From VRUE01 sp963697915 (lineage in GTDB: Bacteria > Actinomycetota > Thermoleophilia > Solirubrobacterales > 70-9): a stretch of 64,000 bases of DNA. Position numbers and translations under genes: made by a program. This document shows positions 55,994 through 63,554 of the stretch, piece by piece. Positions within the stretch are counted from its first letter, which is position 1; every line of letters begins with the position of its first letter. Below the pieces are notes generated by a model. That model was not told where the DNA came from. It made no database searches and saw only the letters and a program-made list of their open reading frames with translations. The DNA lies in assembly GCA_963697915.1 (NCBI GenBank), contig OY969103.1, forward strand, positions 1,178,001-1,242,000. Direction: 5' to 3'.

Positions 55994-57214
55994 ATCACCT
56001 CGTTTGCCGATCTCGGCATCTCACAACCTGTCGTGCGCGCACTCGCGCAGCGCGACATCGTCAAGCCTTTCCCCGTCCAGCAGCTGGTCGTGCGCGACGC
56101 GCTCGCCGGCCATGACCTGCTCGTCCAGTCGCCGACCGGCTCGGGCAAGACCCTCGCCTTCGGCATCCCGATGATCGAGCGTGTCGAGCGCGGCGCGAAG
56201 CAGAAGCACACCTCCGCCCTCGTCCTCGCCCCTACCCGCGAGCTGGCGGGCCAGATCGTCGAGGAGCTGCGCTCCGCCGCCGACGCCCGCGGGCTGCGCA
56301 TCGCCGCCGTCTATGGCGGGGTCGGCTTCGGCCCGCAGAGCACCGCCGCGCGCCGCGCCGACATCCTCGTCGCCACCCCCGGGCGGCTCGAGGACCTGAT
56401 CGCCCGCGGCGTCGTCTCGCTCGAGGACGTCCGCATCCTCGTCCTCGACGAGGCCGACCGGATGCTCGACATGGGCTTCGAGCCCGTCGTCCGCCGGATC
56501 GTCTCCCAGACCCCGGATGAGCGCCAGACGCTCTTCTTCTCGGCCACCCTGGAGGGCGCCACCGGCAAGATCGCCGCCGCCTACACCCGCGACGCTCGCC
56601 GTCACACCCAGGCGCAGAGCGAGCGCGGCAAGGCCGACATCGAGCACCGCTTCCTCCACGTCGACTCGCAGAGCACCAAGCTCGACCACCTGGTCGAGCA
56701 GCTGGGCGACGACGACAGCGGCCGCACGCTGGTCTTCGTCCGCACCAAGCGCGGCGCCGACCGGCTCGCCAAGCGCCTCCGCGCCCGCGGGGTCGAGGCG
56801 GTCGCCATGCACGGCGACAAGAGCCAGGGCCAGCGCGAACGGGCGCTCGCCCGCTTCGAGGCCGGCGACGTCGACGCCCTGATCGCCACCGACGTCGCCG
56901 CCCGCGGCATCGACGTCGACGGCGTCACCCACGTGATCAACTTCGACGCACCCGGCGACAGCGACTCCTACGTGCACCGCGTCGGCCGCACCGGGCGGGC
57001 CGGGAGCCAGGGCACAGGGATCAGCTTCGTGCTCTCCGACCAGGTCGAGGAGGTGCGGCAGATGGCCGTCGCGCTCGGCCTCACCCGCGAGTTCGACCGC
57101 GAACGGAACGGGACCGGGTCCGACCAGCGGCCGGATCGCCGGCCCGACGCGGGCGCCCAGCCCAAGCCGCGCCGCCGTCGTCGCCGACGGCGCCGGGCGA
57201 AGGCGGCGGGTTGA
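55994..57214 (+). CDS. DEAD-box RNA helicase, apparent AUC start codon
   Basis: The protein has the Q motif (FADLGISQPVVRALAQRDIV, PFPVQQL), Walker A (SPTGSGKT), PTRELAGQ, TPGRLEDLI, DEAD (LDEADRMLDMG), FSATLEG, and the C-terminal domain motifs VFVRTKRGADRLAKRLRARG, ATDVAARGIDVDGV and HRVGRTGRAG, then a basic tail (PKPRRRRRRRRRAKAAG). It remodels RNA, probably in cold or stress. The first in-frame standard start is GTG 56033, inside the Q motif; a perfect AAGGAG stands 8 bases before ATC 55994, exactly where homologues have ATG (406 residues). Confidence 0.88.
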   Translation: MTSFADLGISQPVVRALAQRDIVKPFPVQQLVVRDALAGHDLLVQSPTGSGKTLAFGIPMIERVERGAKQKHTSALVLAPTRELAGQIVEELRSAADARGLRIAAVYGGVGFGPQSTAARRADILVATPGRLEDLIARGVVSLEDVRILVLDEADRMLDMGFEPVVRRIVSQTPDERQTLFFSATLEGATGKIAAAYTRDARRHTQAQSERGKADIEHRFLHVDSQSTKLDHLVEQLGDDDSGRTLVFVRTKRGADRLAKRLRARGVEAVAMHGDKSQGQRERALARFEAGDVDALIATDVAARGIDVDGVTHVINFDAPGDSDSYVHRVGRTGRAGSQGTGISFVLSDQVEEVRQMAVALGLTREFDRERNGTGSDQRPDRRPDAGAQPKPRRRRRRRRRAKAAG

Positions 57215-57552
57215 GCCGACGCGCCCACAGCGCCTGCAGGTGGACCTGCGCCGGCTGCGGCGTCTCGGTCGGCCGGATGGACGGCAGCCCGGCGCCGCTC
57301 CCCGAGTTTTGGGGGCGCTCCGCCGAGGGTGATTTCTGCCTGGTCTGCAGGCGCCAGCGCGCGGTCGAGGCGGCGCTCGAGGCGGCGCCGAGCGGCACCG
57401 ACCGAGACAGCCGGGTGAAGATCGGGCGTACCGGCCTGGTCGAGTTCGAGGTGCGGCGCACGCCGGACCGCAGCGACGGCGCGATCGCCAAGGCCTGCCG
57501 CACCTCGGCGGCCACGGTGAAGGCGACCCGGCAGCGGATGCGGGCGGGCTGA
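57211..57552 (+). CDS. Small zinc-finger/helix-turn-helix-like protein
   Basis: The 113-residue product has two Cys pairs (CRWTCAGCG and FCLVCRRQ, residues ~9-16 and 43-46) that could bind zinc, and a C-terminal helix-turn-helix-like part (SDGAIAKACRTSAATVKATR). Start TTG 57211 overlaps the helicase stop (TTGA), so translation is coupled. It may act on nucleic acid with the helicase. No family recognised with certainty. Confidence 0.6.
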   Translation: MSRRAHSACRWTCAGCGVSVGRMDGSPAPLPEFWGRSAEGDFCLVCRRQRAVEAALEAAPSGTDRDSRVKIGRTGLVEFEVRRTPDRSDGAIAKACRTSAATVKATRQRMRAG

Positions 57553-57555
57553 GGC

Positions 57556-58443
57556 GTGGGCTCGGTCGAGCTCGGAATCGCGCTGGCGCTCGCCGCCGCG
57601 CTGATCGCCAACCTCGCCTCCCTCTTCAAGCACAGGGGCTGCCAGCGGGTCGCCCCGGTCGCGATCCGCCGGCCGCTGCGCAGCGCCCGCGCCCTGGCCG
57701 AATCGCGCTGGTTCGCCGCCGGCTGGGGGCTCGCCGCGATCGCCTGGCTCGCCCACGTCGCCGCCCTCTCGATGGCGCCGATCTCCCTCGTGCAGTCGGT
57801 GCTCGCCGGCGGCGCGGTCACCCTCGCGGTGATGTCCCAGCGCTTCTTCGGCGACGAGATCGAGCGGCGGCAGTGGTTGGCGCTGCTGCTCGGCGGCGCC
57901 GGGCTCGCCCTCCTGATCGTCACCGTGCCGCGCTTCGGCGAGGACCACTCCCAGTTCGCCGCCGCGCCGATCCTCGGTTTCGAGGGCGGGCTGGCGCTGA
58001 TCGCGGTGGGACTGGCGCTGGGCCACCGCTCCGAGCGCCTCGCCGCCCGTCGCGGCATCCTCCTCGCCGCCCTCGCCGGCATCCTCTTCGCCTTCGCCGG
58101 GATCGCGATCAAGGGGCTGATCGGGGCGGGTGGCGCTTCGCTCGCGGTCGTCATCCCCTGGGTCGGGCTGATCGTCCTCTGCGGAGGCCTCGCCCAGTAC
58201 GCGGCAGTGGCCGCCCTGCAGGGCGGCGGCGCGATCGAGACGATCGGGCTGATGGGCCTGGTCGCCAACGCGACCCAGATCGCCGCCGGGCTTCTCGTCT
58301 TCGGCGACCCGCTCTCCACCGAGCCGCTCGGCATCGGCCTGCAGGCAGCCGCCTTCGCGATGGTCTGCCTCTCCGCCCTGCTCCTGCCCGGCCGCGATGA
58401 GCCGGCGCCTGCACCGCTCCTCGCGGCGCGCGTAGGGACTTGA
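57556..58443 (+). CDS. EamA/DMT-type permease
   Basis: The 295-residue product has about ten membrane helices in two halves (ALALAAALIANLASLFKHRG, PISLVQSVLAGGAVTLAVMS, QRFFGDEIERRQWLALLLGG, and second-half GGGAIETIGLMGLVANATQI), the pattern of small drug/metabolite transporters. Substrate unknown. It follows the small zinc-finger gene by 3 bases. GTG-like contexts upstream are weak; GTG 57556 (GTGGGCTCG) is used. Confidence 0.8.
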   Translation: MGSVELGIALALAAALIANLASLFKHRGCQRVAPVAIRRPLRSARALAESRWFAAGWGLAAIAWLAHVAALSMAPISLVQSVLAGGAVTLAVMSQRFFGDEIERRQWLALLLGGAGLALLIVTVPRFGEDHSQFAAAPILGFEGGLALIAVGLALGHRSERLAARRGILLAALAGILFAFAGIAIKGLIGAGGASLAVVIPWVGLIVLCGGLAQYAAVAALQGGGAIETIGLMGLVANATQIAAGLLVFGDPLSTEPLGIGLQAAAFAMVCLSALLLPGRDEPAPAPLLAARVGT

Positions 58444-58452
58444 GACACGCGT

Positions 58453-59778
58453 ATGCTGCTCGCCATCGCCGTGACCCGTCGCCTCTCGATCCTCGTCTCG
58501 CTCGCCCTCCTGCTCGCTGGCTTCGCCAGCTTCGGCGCCGGCTCGGCGGCCGCCGCGGTGACGCCGGTCGACTCCGCCTCCTGCGGGCCGCTGCAGTACG
58601 ACGGGACCGGCCAGGCCGAGGCGATCATCGTCTCCGACCTGCCGCTCAAGGGCGACTCGCGGCGCCGCTCGCTGCAGATGAACACCGCGATCCAGCTCGT
58701 CCTCGAAGACAGCGGGTGGCGCGCCGGCGACCGTAACGTCGCCTTCCAGGCCTGCGACGACTCGAGCGCGAAGACGGGCCTCTGGAGCAAGGCCAAGTGC
58801 CAGGCCAACGCGGAAGCCTACGTCGCCAACCCGAGCGTCCTCGGCGTCGTCGGCACCTACAACTCGGGCTGCGCCGAAGCGATGGTCCCGATCCTCAGCC
58901 AGGCGCCGGGCGGCGGCCTGGCGATGGTCTCGCCCGGCAACACCCTGATCTGCCTCACCCAGCCCAGCCCCAGCTGCCCGGCGGGACAGCCCGACAGCCT
59001 CTACCCGGGCCAGCGCAGCTACGTCCGCGTCGTCCCCAACGACGCCTACCAGGGCGCCGGCCTGGCGAGCTTCGCCAAGCAGCGGGGCGTCGGCCGCGCC
59101 TACATCCTCTACGCCGGCGGCGACCCGACCAGCCTCGGGCAGGCGAAGACCTTCCGCGGCGCCGCCCGCAAGCTGGGCATCGAGATCGCCGGCACCAAGG
59201 CCTGGGACACCGAGGCCGCGAACTACAAGGGCCTGATGCGCCAGATCGCGCGCACCGCCCCTGACGCGCTGCTGCTGGCCGGGCTGACCGAGCAGAACGG
59301 CGCCCGCCTGATCAAGGACAAGGTCGCGATCCTCGGCGCCAACACCGGCGCCGTGAAGCTGCTGGCGCCCGACGGCTTCGCCCAGCAATCGACGATCGAC
59401 CTCGCCGGAGCGGCCTCGAAGGGGATGTTCGCCAGCCTCCCCGGGCGCGTGCCGCAGAGCCTGACCGGCCCGGGCAAGACCCTCGTCCAGCAGCTCGGCA
59501 AGAAGGTCAGCGGGCCGATCGAACTCTACGCCCCGTATGCCGGGCAGGCGGCGGATGTCCTGCTCACCGCGATCGCCGGCGGCGGCGACCGCTCACTGGT
59601 GACCGCCGCGGTGCGAACCGCCAACGTCCGCAACGGGATCGTCGGCAGCTTCCGCATGCTCTCCAGCGGCGACCCCAGCAGCGGCCCGATCACCGTCTCG
59701 GTCGCCAGGAAGAGCTTCGAACCGGTGCGCGTGGTCGAACCCGGCCAGGCGCTGGTCAAGGCCGCCCGGCGCGGCTGA
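58453..59778 (+). CDS. Liv-type ABC transporter substrate-binding protein
   Basis: The 441-residue exported product (signal peptide about 8-35, LSILVSLALLLAGFASFGAG) has the periplasmic-binding-protein type I fold: QLVLEDSGWRAGDRNVAFQA, PSVLGVVGTYNSGCAEAMVP, VVPNDAYQGAGLASFAKQRG VGRAY, and PDALLLAGLTEQNGARLIKD. Cys pairs at 44/101 and 110/137 regions may form disulfides. No permease or ATPase gene is adjacent, so it is an orphan binding protein or receptor for branched amino acids or related compounds. Confidence 0.82.
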   Translation: MLLAIAVTRRLSILVSLALLLAGFASFGAGSAAAAVTPVDSASCGPLQYDGTGQAEAIIVSDLPLKGDSRRRSLQMNTAIQLVLEDSGWRAGDRNVAFQACDDSSAKTGLWSKAKCQANAEAYVANPSVLGVVGTYNSGCAEAMVPILSQAPGGGLAMVSPGNTLICLTQPSPSCPAGQPDSLYPGQRSYVRVVPNDAYQGAGLASFAKQRGVGRAYILYAGGDPTSLGQAKTFRGAARKLGIEIAGTKAWDTEAANYKGLMRQIARTAPDALLLAGLTEQNGARLIKDKVAILGANTGAVKLLAPDGFAQQSTIDLAGAASKGMFASLPGRVPQSLTGPGKTLVQQLGKKVSGPIELYAPYAGQAADVLLTAIAGGGDRSLVTAAVRTANVRNGIVGSFRMLSSGDPSSGPITVSVARKSFEPVRVVEPGQALVKAARRG

Positions 59779-59786
59779 CCTGCCGC

Positions 59787-60872
59787 GTGGCTGACCGCTA
59801 CGCGCACCGCTTTGGCGAGTCGCCGCCGCTCTCGCTCGGGGTCGAGGAGGAGCTGCTGCTGGTCGACGCCGAGCACCAGCTGGTGGCGGGCAGCGAGGAA
59901 GTGCTGAGGCGGGTCCCCTCGCGGCTCGCCGAGCGAGTCTCGGCGGAGATCTTCACCGAACAGATCGAGCTGAAGACCGGCATCTGCCACGGGGTCGGCG
60001 AGGTGCTCGACGAGCTGCGCGAGGCGCGCGGCGCGATCCCGGCGACCGGCTTCGGGCTGCTCGGCTCGGGCCTGCACCCGACCGCGACGGCACTGCGGGC
60101 GAAGCTGGTCGACAAACCGCGCTACGACGTCGTCCGCGACGACTTCGGCGACCTGCTGCGCACGCCGCCCTGCGGCCTCCACGTCCACGTCGGCATCCCC
60201 GAGCCCGAGCTCGCGGTGCGGGTGACCAACGCCTTCCGCCTCTACCTGCCCGCCCTGCAGGCGCTGAGCGCCAACTCCCCCTTCCGCGAAGGGGCCGACT
60301 CCGGCCACGCCAGCGCCCGCGCCTCGGTCGTGCGCAGCTACCCGCGCTTCCAGGTGCCGCGCCGCTTCCGCGACTTCGAGGACTTCTGCCGGGTCGCCGA
60401 CCAGCTGATCGCCGCCGCCGGCGTCGACGACTACACCTACATCTGGTGGGACGTCCGCCCCCACCCGAAGCTGGGCACGGTCGAGGTGCGGGCGTTCGAC
60501 GTGCAGACCGGGGCGCTCGGCTCGGCGGCGCTCGCGGCGCTGATCCAGGCGATCGCGGCAAAGGAGCTGGACAGCCCGACCGCTTCGGCCCTCTCCCGCG
60601 AGGCGCTCGAGGAGTCCTACTTCCAGGCCGCCTCGCACGGCCTCGATGCCGAGGTCCTGCTCGACGACGAGAGCCCGGCGCCGGCCCGCGAGGTCTGCCG
60701 GCGGGTGCTCGACTCGGCGCGCCCCTACGCCCGCGACCTCGGCGGCGAGGACGCGCTCGAGGAGATCGAGCGGATCCTGCGCGAGGGCAACGGCGCCGAC
60801 GAGCAGCGCCGGGTCGAGCGCACCGTCGGCATCGACGGGCTGCTCGACCACCTCGCCGCGCGCACCCGTTGA
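59787..60872 (+). CDS. ybdK: Carboxylate-amine ligase YbdK (GCS2 family)
   Basis: The 361-residue product has the GCS2 signature: SLGVEEELLLVDAEHQLVAG (Glu metal ligands), EQIELKTGICHGVGEVLDEL, PPCGLHVHVGIP, and WWDVRPHPKLGTVEVRAFDV. Weak glutamate-cysteine ligase activity is known for E. coli YbdK; in actinobacteria relatives (EgtA, mycothiol-like) have several roles. GTG 59787 lies 8 bases after the binding-protein stop. A strong hairpin follows the stop. Confidence 0.88.
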   Translation: MADRYAHRFGESPPLSLGVEEELLLVDAEHQLVAGSEEVLRRVPSRLAERVSAEIFTEQIELKTGICHGVGEVLDELREARGAIPATGFGLLGSGLHPTATALRAKLVDKPRYDVVRDDFGDLLRTPPCGLHVHVGIPEPELAVRVTNAFRLYLPALQALSANSPFREGADSGHASARASVVRSYPRFQVPRRFRDFEDFCRVADQLIAAAGVDDYTYIWWDVRPHPKLGTVEVRAFDVQTGALGSAALAALIQAIAAKELDSPTASALSREALEESYFQAASHGLDAEVLLDDESPAPAREVCRRVLDSARPYARDLGGEDALEEIERILREGNGADEQRRVERTVGIDGLLDHLAARTR

Positions 60873-60875
60873 GGA

Positions 60876-60916
60876 ATCGCAGGATTGTGGGGTCCATAGC
60901 CCCAAAATCCTGCGAT
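60876..60916. terminator. Bidirectional terminator between ybdK and the YihY gene
   Basis: ATCGCAGGATTGTGGGG (60876-60892) pairs with CCCCAAAATCCTGCGAT (60900-60916), a 17-bp stem with one mismatch and a 7-base loop. It lies 3 bases after the ybdK stop and touches the YihY stop codon, so it can end both convergent transcripts. Confidence 0.75.
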
Positions 60917-61818
60917 CAAGGCTCGTCGCGCGGCTCCAGCTGGATCTCCTGCTCGGCCCGCCGCTCACCCTCCTCGAGCTCGGTGTTGCGCTCGCGCTCG
61001 GCGTTGAGCTGGTGGCCGAAGAGGATCGCCAGGTTGGTGATCCAGAGCCAGACGAGGAGGACGACGAGGCCGCCGAGCGTGCCGTAGGTCTCGTCGTAGG
61101 AGCCGAAGTTGGCGACGTAGACGGCAAAGCCGGCCGAGGCGACCACCCAGACGACGAAGGCGACGAGGCTACCCGGCGTCACCCAGCGGAAGCCGCGCAG
61201 CTTGGCGTTTGGCGAGGCGTAGTAGAGGACGGCGACCATGGTGATGAAGACCAGTGCCATCACCGGCCACTTGGCGACGTTCCAGACCGTCACCGCGGTG
61301 TCGCCGATGCCAAGCGGGCCGGCGATCGCCTCGACGATCGGCCCGGTCATCACGAGGCCGACGGCGAGCAGCGCGGTCATCGCGATCAGCAGGGCCGTGA
61401 CCCCGATCTGCAGCGGCCGCAGCTTCCAGAACGGTCGGCCCTCGGGGGACTCGTAGATCAAGTTGGAGGCGCGGATGAAGGCGCCGACGTAGCCCGAGGC
61501 CGACCACAGCGCCAGCACCAGGCCGAGGACGAACGCGAACCCGGCAGCGCCCTGGTTCGAGACCACCGATTCGACCGGGCCGCGGAAAGTGTCGGCGGCG
61601 GACTCGGGCCCGATTTCGGTGATCACCTCGATCACCTTGTCGGTGGTCGTCCGCGGGTCGCCGAAGATCCCCAGCAGCGAGACCATCGCGATCAGCGCCG
61701 GGAACAGCGAGAGCAGGCTGTAGTAGGTGAGCGCCGCCGCCCAGTCGGTCAGGTTGTCGTCCCTGAACTCGGCGACGGTGCGCTTCAGCGTCGCCAGGCG
61801 CGCGCCGCTCAGTACCAC
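60916..61818 (-). CDS. YihY/BrkB-family membrane protein
   Basis: The 300-residue product has six membrane helices and the family blocks LTDWAAALTYYSLLSLFPAL, ALWSASGYVGAFIRASNLIY, LYYASPNAKLRGFRWVTPGS and YGTLGGLVVLLVWLWITNLA ILFG. Once called ribonuclease BN, the family is now thought to be membrane transporters or virulence factors. GTG 61818 overlaps the end of the 54-residue gene by 10 bases. It is the last gene of an operon with the STAS protein. Confidence 0.87.
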   Translation of the reverse strand: MVLSGARLATLKRTVAEFRDDNLTDWAAALTYYSLLSLFPALIAMVSLLGIFGDPRTTTDKVIEVITEIGPESAADTFRGPVESVVSNQGAAGFAFVLGLVLALWSASGYVGAFIRASNLIYESPEGRPFWKLRPLQIGVTALLIAMTALLAVGLVMTGPIVEAIAGPLGIGDTAVTVWNVAKWPVMALVFITMVAVLYYASPNAKLRGFRWVTPGSLVAFVVWVVASAGFAVYVANFGSYDETYGTLGGLVVLLVWLWITNLAILFGHQLNAERERNTELEEGERRAEQEIQLEPRDEP

Positions 61819-61973
61819 CTGCCGCGCGCGAAGCCGCCGAAGGCGATCAGCCCGATCAGGGCGACGATCAGCCCGATCCAGAAGCTCCAGACGAACATCA
61901 CGACGATGCCGATGATGACGATGATGCCGCCGGTCGAGATCCCCAACCCCGAGCCTTTCTCTCTAGCTGCCAC
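61809..61973 (-). CDS. 54-residue membrane protein
   Basis: A short minus-strand gene with GTG 61973 and an excellent AAGGAGG 6 bases upstream. The peptide has a charged start (AAREKGSGLGISTGG), two close hydrophobic segments (IIVIIGIVVMFVWSFWIGLI, VALIGLIAFGGFA) and ends RGRWY. It overlaps the STAS gene by 11 bases and YihY by 10, so the three are coupled. Gly/Ile-rich small proteins of this look occur in actinobacterial stress loci. Confidence 0.75.
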   Translation of the reverse strand: MAAREKGSGLGISTGGIIVIIGIVVMFVWSFWIGLIVALIGLIAFGGFARGRWY

Positions 61974-62409
61974 CTGTTTCCTCCTTGTCTCGCCTCACCG
62001 CGCCACTCCTGCGCCAGAGAGGGACTACCCGGGTTAGGACTCGGCCGAACCCGCGGCGCTCGGGCCGCAGCTCGGCTACCGGCAGCACCTGCTCGACGCC
62101 GGTCAGGCGCAGGACCCGGGCGACCGCGGGAGCCTCACTGCGCAGAAAGCGCAGCCTGCGCACCTGCGCATCGCGGTGCAGGGCGCCGACCAGCAGCGCG
62201 ATGCCGGCCGAGTCGATGAACTCCAGCTCCCGCATGTCGACCAGGATCGGCGCGTCGTCCGAGTCGAGCGCGTCGCGCAGCTCGGCCCGAGCGGTCTCCG
62301 CATTGGCGAGATCGAGCTCCCCGCGTAAGGCAATCAGGTGAGTGTCGCCGCTGAACGCGGTGTGGACGGTAAGCGCTCCATCGCAAACGTCTCGCTCTCG
62401 GTCGGGCAT
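61963..62409 (-). CDS. STAS-domain anti-sigma factor antagonist
   Basis: The 148-residue product has the STAS fold of SpoIIAA/RsbV proteins: THLIALRGELDLANAETARA, PILVDMRELEFIDSAGIALL with the phospho-acceptor Ser in DSAG (S67), and LTGVEQVLPVAE. A C-terminal basic tail of ~35 residues is extra. It should bind the divergent HATPase kinase (62462-62953) and release a sigma factor when dephosphorylated. Confidence 0.88.
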   Translation of the reverse strand: MPDRERDVCDGALTVHTAFSGDTHLIALRGELDLANAETARAELRDALDSDDAPILVDMRELEFIDSAGIALLVGALHRDAQVRRLRFLRSEAPAVARVLRLTGVEQVLPVAELRPERRGFGRVLTRVVPLWRRSGAVRRDKEETGGS

Positions 62410-62461
62410 GCGACGACCTCCGGACCCATGCTAGCGCCGTTCTCGCCTTCTGCCCACCGCT

Positions 62462-62953
62462 TTGTCAGCCACCACCGTCTACCCGGTTTTCGTCGATTTC
62501 GGCGCGGGTAGCCGAGCGTCTATGAACAACAACCCGGGCGGCCTCTCGATCGCGCTCCCCGCCAAGGCGGAGAACGTCTGGATCGTGCGTCACCTGCTCG
62601 CCCGCTTCGGCCGCGAACACGGCATGACCGAACCGGGCATCGGCGACCTGATGACGATCGTGACCGAGGCCTGCATGAACGTCGTCGCCCACGCTTACGG
62701 CGGCGGCGACGGGCGGCTGCAGGTCGAGGCACAGCCGAGACGCGGCGTGCTGACGGTCTGCGTGCGCGACTTCGGCGGCGGGATCCGCCCACTCGCCGAT
62801 CTCGAAGGGCGGGGCGGCGGGCTCGGGCTGACCCTGATCGCGGCGCTCACCGAGAGCTTCGAGATCCGCCACGCGCGGGGCGGCGGCACCGAGATCCGGA
62901 TGCGGATGCCGCTCGCCACCGTGAAGCAGTTTCCCCGCGTCGCGGACGGGTAG
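62462..62953 (+). CDS. RsbW-like anti-sigma factor/serine kinase (HATPase_c)
   Basis: The 163-residue product (or 143 from ATG 62522) is a single HATPase_c domain: N box TEACMNVVAHAYGG, G1 VRDFGGGIRPL, and G2 GRGGGLGLTLIAALTESFEI. It phosphorylates a STAS antagonist and sequesters a sigma factor. It is divergent from the STAS gene with only 52 bases between the starts. No sigma-B-type sigma gene is in the window, so the output partner lies elsewhere. TTG 62462 would add 20 residues with no conserved content. Confidence 0.85.
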   Translation: MSATTVYPVFVDFGAGSRASMNNNPGGLSIALPAKAENVWIVRHLLARFGREHGMTEPGIGDLMTIVTEACMNVVAHAYGGGDGRLQVEAQPRRGVLTVCVRDFGGGIRPLADLEGRGGGLGLTLIAALTESFEIRHARGGGTEIRMRMPLATVKQFPRVADG

Positions 62954-63005
62954 CCGCCATCTGCGAGCAGGAACCGAGAACAGGAACCCAAGGAGAGAGG
63001 AACTC

Positions 63006-63545
63006 ATGGCTCAGGCCAAAACCCGAGCGAAACCGAAACAGAGGTCGAAAACCACGAAAGGGAACCAGTCGCGGGCGAAAAGCCAGTCGCGGGCGAAAAG
63101 CACGAAAAACTCGTCGAGCGGCTCGAGCGGCAAAAGCTCGAACGGCAAAGAGCGGGTCAAAGCGATGGGCCACACGGTCGAGGAGACGGCGAAGGACGCC
63201 GGTCAGGCGGTCGGCAAAGCCGCGAGCAAGGCGAGGACGCCGCTGCTTGCCGGCGGCGCCGCGCTCGCCGGAGCCGCGGGCGGCCTGGCGCTCGGCTCGA
63301 TGCGCTCACGCCACTCGCACTCGCACAGGGTGCTCGGGGTGAAGATGCCCCAGGGCAAGCGGGTGAAGGTCAGGTCGCGCCACGTCGCCAAGGCGGCGAA
63401 GGAGGTCGGCAGCTTCAGCCAGCACGTCGGCGACCTCGCCACCGAGCTGCGCCACGCGCGCGAAGACAGCAGCGGCAACGGCGGCAAGAGCAAACACCGC
63501 TCGCCGATCGAGATCGTGCTCGACGGGCTGACCGCGCGGCACTGA
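63006..63545 (+). CDS. Lys/Ser-rich hypothetical protein with a hydrophobic segment
   Basis: The 179-residue product begins with a disordered basic region (AKTRAKPKQRSKTTKGNQSR, with two AKSQSRAKS repeats), then TVEETAKDAGQAVGKAASKA, a hydrophobic Gly/Ala segment (PLLAGGAALAGAAGGLALGS), HSHSH and a basic C-terminal part. AAGGAGAGAGG lies upstream of the ATG. Similar low-complexity proteins occur in Solirubrobacterales; the basic N terminus could bind DNA or phospholipid. Function unknown. Confidence 0.72.
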   Translation: MAQAKTRAKPKQRSKTTKGNQSRAKSQSRAKSTKNSSSGSSGKSSNGKERVKAMGHTVEETAKDAGQAVGKAASKARTPLLAGGAALAGAAGGLALGSMRSRHSHSHRVLGVKMPQGKRVKVRSRHVAKAAKEVGSFSQHVGDLATELRHAREDSSGNGGKSKHRSPIEIVLDGLTARH

Positions 63546-63554
63546 GCCGCGCGG

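Noticed and set aside
56968..59388. An 806-codon minus-strand frame
   Set aside because: Antisense to helicase, permease and binding-protein genes, with low-complexity Arg/Gly/Asp composition and no family; a by-product of high GC.
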